Positions 4,675-7,415 of a stretch of 7,415 nt of DNA are shown here, piece by piece. Under the pieces are notes generated by a model. It was not told where the DNA came from and made no database searches. It was given only the letters and a program-made list of their open reading frames with translations. The translations under genes were made by a program, and so were the position numbers. How positions within the stretch are numbered: position 1 is the first letter of the stretch; every line of letters begins with the position of its first letter. The stretch is from SAR202 cluster bacterium (GTDB taxonomy: Bacteria > Chloroflexota > Dehalococcoidia > UBA3495), in contig VFHG01000114.1 of assembly GCA_009392075.1 (NCBI GenBank), positions 1-7,415 on the forward strand. Direction: 5' to 3'.

Positions 4675-6321
4675 TTGAATACCATTGAAGCCATAACCGA
4701 GATTCTCAAACGGGAGGGTGTCGAGTACCTTCCGTGCTTCCCCACAACACCGGTGATCGAAGCAGCCGCGCTGGGGGGCATCCGGCCCATCGTCTGCCGC
4801 CAGGAAAGGGTTGGGGTCGGCATCGCCGATGGCCTTAGCCGCGTCAGCAACGGCGATCACATGGGCGTATTCGCCATGCAATACGGACCCGGGGCCGAGA
4901 ACGCCTACCCCGGCATCGCTACCGCCTACTCCGATTCCACGCCGGTGCTGCTGCTGCCGCTGGGTCATCCCAGAGAAAGGGCCGGCATCAACCCTCATTA
5001 CAGTTCTCTCAAGGGTTACGACGACATCACCAAGGCCATCGAACAGGTGAATGCCGCCGACCGTACCTCCGACGTCCTGCGCCGGGCCTTCGCCGGACTG
5101 CGCCAAGGCCGAGTCGGTCCCATGGCCGTTGAGATTCCCGCCGACATCGCCTTGGAAGATGTCAGCGAGGAGTCCTTCTACTACATTCCCAGCCGCCCGG
5201 TAGCCAGCCAGGGCAACCCTGGCGATATCAAAGCCGCCGCCAAGGCCCTATGTGCCGCCCACTTCCCGGTGATAATGGCCGGTCAGGGCGTGCTCTACGG
5301 CAAGGCCACTGACGAATTAGTGGAGTTGGCGGAATTGCTCCAAGTGCCTGTTTGCAGCACCTTGTTGGGCAAGAGCGCCTTCCCAGAGGTCCATGCACTG
5401 GCCCTGGGCAGCACCGGAACCTCAATGTCGGGACACGCTTATCACTTCATCCGGCGGTCAGACCTAATCTTCGGCATCGGCACCAGTTTCACCAAGCACG
5501 GCATGGTCATGAACCTTCCGTCTGGGAAGACCCTGATCCAAGCCACCAACGACGCCGCTGACATCAACAAGGACTACAACATCGACCTGCCCATCGTCGG
5601 CGACGCAAAGCTGGTCCTTCGCCAGATGATCGAAGCCTGCCGGGAGATCGTCGGCGACACCCGCAAAGACGACCAGTCCACTGCCAAAGAGGTGCAATCC
5701 GAGCGGGAAGGCTGGCTTGCCCAGTGGCGGGCCAAACTTTCTTCGGAAGAGGTCCCCATGACCCCTTACCGGGTGATCTGGGACTTCATGCACACCATCC
5801 CGCCGGAAGACGCCATCGTGACCCACGACTCGGGCAGTCCCCGGGACCAGATCGTACCCTTCTACCGCTCCAACGGTCCCCGGACCTACCTGGGCTGGGG
5901 AAAGTCTCACGGCCTGGGCACCGGCCTGGGGTTGATCATGGGCGCCAAGCTGGCCGCCCCGGAAAAGGTCTGCGTTAACTTCATGGGCGACGCCGCTTTC
6001 GGCATGGTCGGGCTGGACTTTGAGACCGCTGTCCGCAGCAATATACCGATCATCACCGTGGTGTTGAACAACTCCACCATGGCCGTTGAGACCAGGCAGA
6101 TGGCCGACTCCCACGGGCTCTACGGAACACGGGACCTGGGCGGCAACTACGCTGACCTGGGCAAAGCCATGGGCGGGTATGCGGAGCGCATCGAAGACCC
6201 CAGCCAGATCAGCGCCGCCTTCACCAGGGCCCGCAAGGTAACCGAAGAAGAAGGCAAAGCTGTCCTACTGGAATTCATAACCAGCGAGGAAACGGAGCTC
6301 TCTCACCGCCGGGCGTTCTAG
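4675..6321 (+). CDS. Thiamine-diphosphate-dependent enzyme, acetolactate synthase-like superfamily (2-oxo acid decarboxylase / lyase type)
   Basis: This 548-residue protein has the three-domain layout of acetolactate synthase, benzoylformate decarboxylase and 2-hydroxyacyl-CoA lyase: an N-terminal PYR domain (about 1-170), a central domain (about 190-330) and a C-terminal PP domain (about 365-540). E44 in RQERVGVGIADGLSR is the glutamate that activates the ThDP aminopyrimidine. MQYGPGAENAYPGIATAYSDSTPVLLL is the classic PYR-domain core. The metal/ThDP motif begins GDAAFGM (G438-D439) and ends at N465-N466 (VLNNSTMA); GDA replaces the more usual GDG. Such enzymes cleave or join bonds next to a carbonyl. 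It is not clearly IlvB, and oxalyl-CoA decarboxylase is not supported beyond the nearby CoA-transferase. It resembles the broadly annotated thiamine pyrophosphate-requiring proteins. It is first in block 2, with its own predicted promoter and a strong SD with a TTG start. Confidence 0.88.
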   Translation: MNTIEAITEILKREGVEYLPCFPTTPVIEAAALGGIRPIVCRQERVGVGIADGLSRVSNGDHMGVFAMQYGPGAENAYPGIATAYSDSTPVLLLPLGHPRERAGINPHYSSLKGYDDITKAIEQVNAADRTSDVLRRAFAGLRQGRVGPMAVEIPADIALEDVSEESFYYIPSRPVASQGNPGDIKAAAKALCAAHFPVIMAGQGVLYGKATDELVELAELLQVPVCSTLLGKSAFPEVHALALGSTGTSMSGHAYHFIRRSDLIFGIGTSFTKHGMVMNLPSGKTLIQATNDAADINKDYNIDLPIVGDAKLVLRQMIEACREIVGDTRKDDQSTAKEVQSEREGWLAQWRAKLSSEEVPMTPYRVIWDFMHTIPPEDAIVTHDSGSPRDQIVPFYRSNGPRTYLGWGKSHGLGTGLGLIMGAKLAAPEKVCVNFMGDAAFGMVGLDFETAVRSNIPIITVVLNNSTMAVETRQMADSHGLYGTRDLGGNYADLGKAMGGYAERIEDPSQISAAFTRARKVTEEEGKAVLLEFITSEETELSHRRAF

Positions 6322-6350
6322 GCGACAGGCTGGGCTTACGACTTGCCCGC

Positions 6351-6423
6351 ACCCTAACCCCCTCCCATGCGTGGGAGAGCGAACAAATCCCTTCCCCCGG
6401 ACGGGGAAGGCCAGGTTGAGGGT
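6351..6423. repeat. Cruciform/MITE-like dispersed intergenic repeat, 73 nt
   Basis: ACCCTAACC (6351-6359) pairs with GGTTGAGGGT (6414-6423) with one bulged G. The outer stem encloses two hairpins: CTCCCA/TGGGAG (6362-6377, 4-base loop) and CCTTCCCC/GGGGAAGG (6390-6410, 5-base loop). The layout and wording match the widespread CACCCTAACCCTCTCCC...GGGGAGAGG...GGTGAGGGTG family of intergenic palindromic repeats, here in a degenerate copy. No transposase is present, so mobility, if any, would need a helper. Read as RNA, it would fold between the ThDP stop and the next gene and could stabilise the upstream message. Spurious minus-strand open frames here come from this repeat. Confidence 0.65.
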
Positions 6424-6464
6424 CGAAATCCCCAAGTCGAAATAGGGTAACAACTCGAAAACTT

Positions 6465-6470
6465 AGGAGG
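6465..6470 (+). promoter_or_regulatory. Shine-Dalgarno of the alpha-beta barrel gene
   Basis: AGGAGG lies six bases before ATG 6477 and fixes that start. It shows that the small gene is efficiently translated independently of the ThDP gene, whose stop is 155 bp upstream. Confidence 0.7.
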
Positions 6471-6476
6471 CTGGTC

Positions 6477-6836
6477 ATGGCCCCGAAATCGAAGTACCTC
6501 TTCATCGCAAGCATGGACGTCGACCCGGCCAAGGAGGCCCTGTTCCATGAGGTCTACAACACCGAGCATTGCCCGGAGTTGGGCAAGATCGCCGGGGTGA
6601 GCGCCATAACCCGCTACGAAGCCCAGGCATTCCAGGTCCTGATCGGTGGGCAGACCCAGACGGTCTCGCCGGACGGCCAGCCGCGTTTCCACGCGATGTA
6701 TGAGATCGAAAGCCCGGAGATCCTTAGCTCGACCGAATGGGGTGAAGCAGTGGAACTGGGCCGCTGGCCGGAACAGGTCCGGCCACACACCACCAACCGG
6801 CGGCACACCCTGCTGCGGCTGACCTATCCCGAATAG
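6477..6836 (+). CDS. Small dimeric alpha-beta barrel protein, EthD/DUF4286-like
   Basis: A 119-residue protein with the alternating strand/helix pattern of ferredoxin-like dimeric barrels. Strand KYLFIASMDVD is followed by helix AKEALFHEVYNTEHCPELGKIAGV, then AITRYEA, strand FHAMYEIESPEIL, helix STEWGEAVE and the C-terminal RPHTTNRRHTLLRLTYPE. The YNTEHCPEL-x-KI-x-GV segment (about 27-41) matches the W/YNTEH(V/C)P signature of EthD- and DUF4286-type proteins. Members often accompany catabolic enzymes, but their chemistry is mostly unknown; some bind or rearrange small hydrophobic intermediates. It has no signal peptide or membrane segment and sits 33 bp before the CoA-transferase gene, so the two are probably co-transcribed. 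Family assignment is moderate; no function is proposed. Confidence 0.75.
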   Translation: MAPKSKYLFIASMDVDPAKEALFHEVYNTEHCPELGKIAGVSAITRYEAQAFQVLIGGQTQTVSPDGQPRFHAMYEIESPEILSSTEWGEAVELGRWPEQVRPHTTNRRHTLLRLTYPE

Positions 6837-6857
6837 AAAGCCCTGCGGGCATAAATT

Positions 6858-6862
6858 AGGAG
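6858..6862 (+). promoter_or_regulatory. Shine-Dalgarno deciding the TTG start of the CoA-transferase gene
   Basis: AGGAG lies seven bases before TTG 6870-6872. The protein from this codon (PERALEGVKVLDLTH) starts exactly where class III CoA-transferases usually do, and no ATG is available nearby in frame. Confidence 0.65.
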
Positions 6863-6869
6863 ACTTTCC

Positions 6870-7415
6870 TTGCCTGAACGCGCCCTGGAAGGGGTGAAGG
6901 TCTTGGACCTCACCCATCACATATCGGGATCCTACTGCACCAAGCTGCTGGCCGATTTCGGCGCTGAAGTGCTCAAGATTGAACGCCCCGGCGGCGACCC
7001 AGCCCGGCGGATGGCACCCTTCCTCAACGATGAGGCCGACCCGGAAAAGAGCCTGGTCTTCGCCTACCTGAATACCAACAAGCAGAGCGTGACTCTGAAC
7101 CTGAAGACCGACAAGGGTATCCAGGTTCTGAAGTCGTTGGTCGAAGAATCAGACGTCTTGGTGGAGAATTTCTCTCCCAGGGTCATGGCTTCCCTGGGAC
7201 TGGACTTCGAATCCCTACAACAGATCAACCCCGGCTTGGTGATGACCTCCATCTCCAATTTTGGTCAGACCGGGCCCTACCGAGATTACAAAGCCGCCGA
7301 CATCGTTGAATACGCCATGGGCGGGCTGATGTATATCTCCGGGGCCTACGACCGGGAACCGCTGAAGCACGCTTTCAACCAAGCCCAGTTCAAGGCCGGG
7401 ACTGACGGCGCCGCC
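6870..7415 (+). CDS. Class III (CaiB/BaiF) CoA-transferase, N-terminal part (3' truncated by window edge)
   Basis: The frame opens at TTG 6870 after an AGGAG site and stays open to the window end: 182 codons of an expected 390-410. Class III CoA-transferases move CoA between organic acids through aspartyl-CoA anhydride intermediates in an interlocked dimer. The family signature is clear: LEGVKVLDLTHHISGSYCTKLLADFGAEVLKIERPGGDPAR, then AYLNTNKQSVTLNL, SDVLVENFSPRVMASLGLDFESL, and NPGLVMTSISNFGQTGPYRDYKAADIVEYAMGG. The catalytic Asp of formyl-CoA transferase (D169) sits four residues before a Gly. The corresponding segment here is AQFKAG, placing Gln173 there, so the usual nucleophile may be missing or displaced. 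It follows the small barrel protein by 33 bp and may share a transcript with the ThDP enzyme, suggesting supply or release of CoA esters. The substrate is unknown. Confidence 0.9.
   Translation, partial: MPERALEGVKVLDLTHHISGSYCTKLLADFGAEVLKIERPGGDPARRMAPFLNDEADPEKSLVFAYLNTNKQSVTLNLKTDKGIQVLKSLVEESDVLVENFSPRVMASLGLDFESLQQINPGLVMTSISNFGQTGPYRDYKAADIVEYAMGGLMYISGAYDREPLKHAFNQAQFKAGTDGAA

Noticed and set aside
5464..6114. 216-codon minus-strand open frame opposite the ThDP gene
   Set aside because: It lies wholly within a confident + strand gene with intact ThDP motifs, and its translation is a low-complexity Gly/Val/Asp-rich shadow.
4675..6321. Assignment as acetolactate synthase large subunit (ilvB)
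   Set aside because: The fold fits, but there is no adjacent small subunit or other branched-chain amino acid gene, and the N-terminal pattern (YLPCFPTTPVIEAAA) differs from the usual FGIPG-type of IlvB.
6265..6920. Minus-strand frames spanning the gap at 6322-6476
   Set aside because: They run through the palindromic repeat and the barrel gene. The open frame comes from repeat sequence and GC-rich codon bias, with no start signal or family match.
4675..7415. Assignment as oxalate degradation (oxc and frc)
   Set aside because: The gene pairing is suggestive, but no oxalyl-CoA-specific features were recognised in the ThDP protein and the CoA-transferase lacks an obvious Asp at the formyl-CoA transferase position. 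Symbols were withheld.

Overview
The window is a GC-rich stretch of bacterial chromosome with every convincing gene on the + strand. It reads as accessory acyl-CoA / carboxylic-acid catabolism. Non-ATG starts (GTG, TTG) backed by Shine-Dalgarno sequences are common. The mix is typical of metabolically expanded environmental bacteria: crotonases, an acyl-CoA ligase, a ThDP enzyme, a class III CoA-transferase and a small dimeric alpha-beta barrel protein, plus dispersed palindromic intergenic repeats. Chloroflexota (Dehalococcoidia / SAR202-like) is my best guess, but it is an inference from gene style, not a marker-based placement.

Block 1 (1-4356) is a compact cluster. It holds the C-terminal half of a crotonase that enters from the left edge, a short PHP-domain metal-dependent hydrolase (441-986), a second complete crotonase (994-1722), an AMP-forming acyl-CoA synthetase (1751-3313) and, after an 80-bp gap with an inverted repeat, a ketopantoate-reductase-like dehydrogenase (3394-4356). 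The first four genes lie within 0-40 bp of each other and are probably one operon.

A 318-bp gene-free gap (4357-4674) separates the blocks. It contains a series of small hairpins, a CACCCTGAGC...AAGGGTCT-type dispersed repeat, a possible extended -10 promoter (4533-4541), two further hairpins in the predicted leader (one an 18-nt perfect palindrome), and a strong Shine-Dalgarno.

Block 2 (4675-7415) holds a ThDP-dependent enzyme of the acetolactate synthase-like superfamily with a TTG start (4675-6321), a 155-bp gap containing a 73-nt cruciform-type repeat (6351-6423), an EthD/DUF4286-like dimeric alpha-beta barrel protein (6477-6836), and the N-terminal part of a CaiB/BaiF class III CoA-transferase that runs off the right edge.

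Taken together, a plausible but unproven reading is as follows. A carboxylic acid is activated to its CoA ester by the ligase or by the CoA-transferase. It is hydrated or otherwise modified by the crotonases. A 2-oxo or 2-hydroxyacyl intermediate is handled by the ThDP enzyme and the KPR-like dehydrogenase. The substrate cannot be read from the sequence. I see no phage, transposase, CRISPR, tRNA or rRNA. The most unusual points are the probable loss of canonical catalytic residues in three enzymes (first crotonase, KPR-like protein, CoA-transferase), the PHP hydrolase placed between two crotonases, and the structured repeats in the two intergenic gaps.
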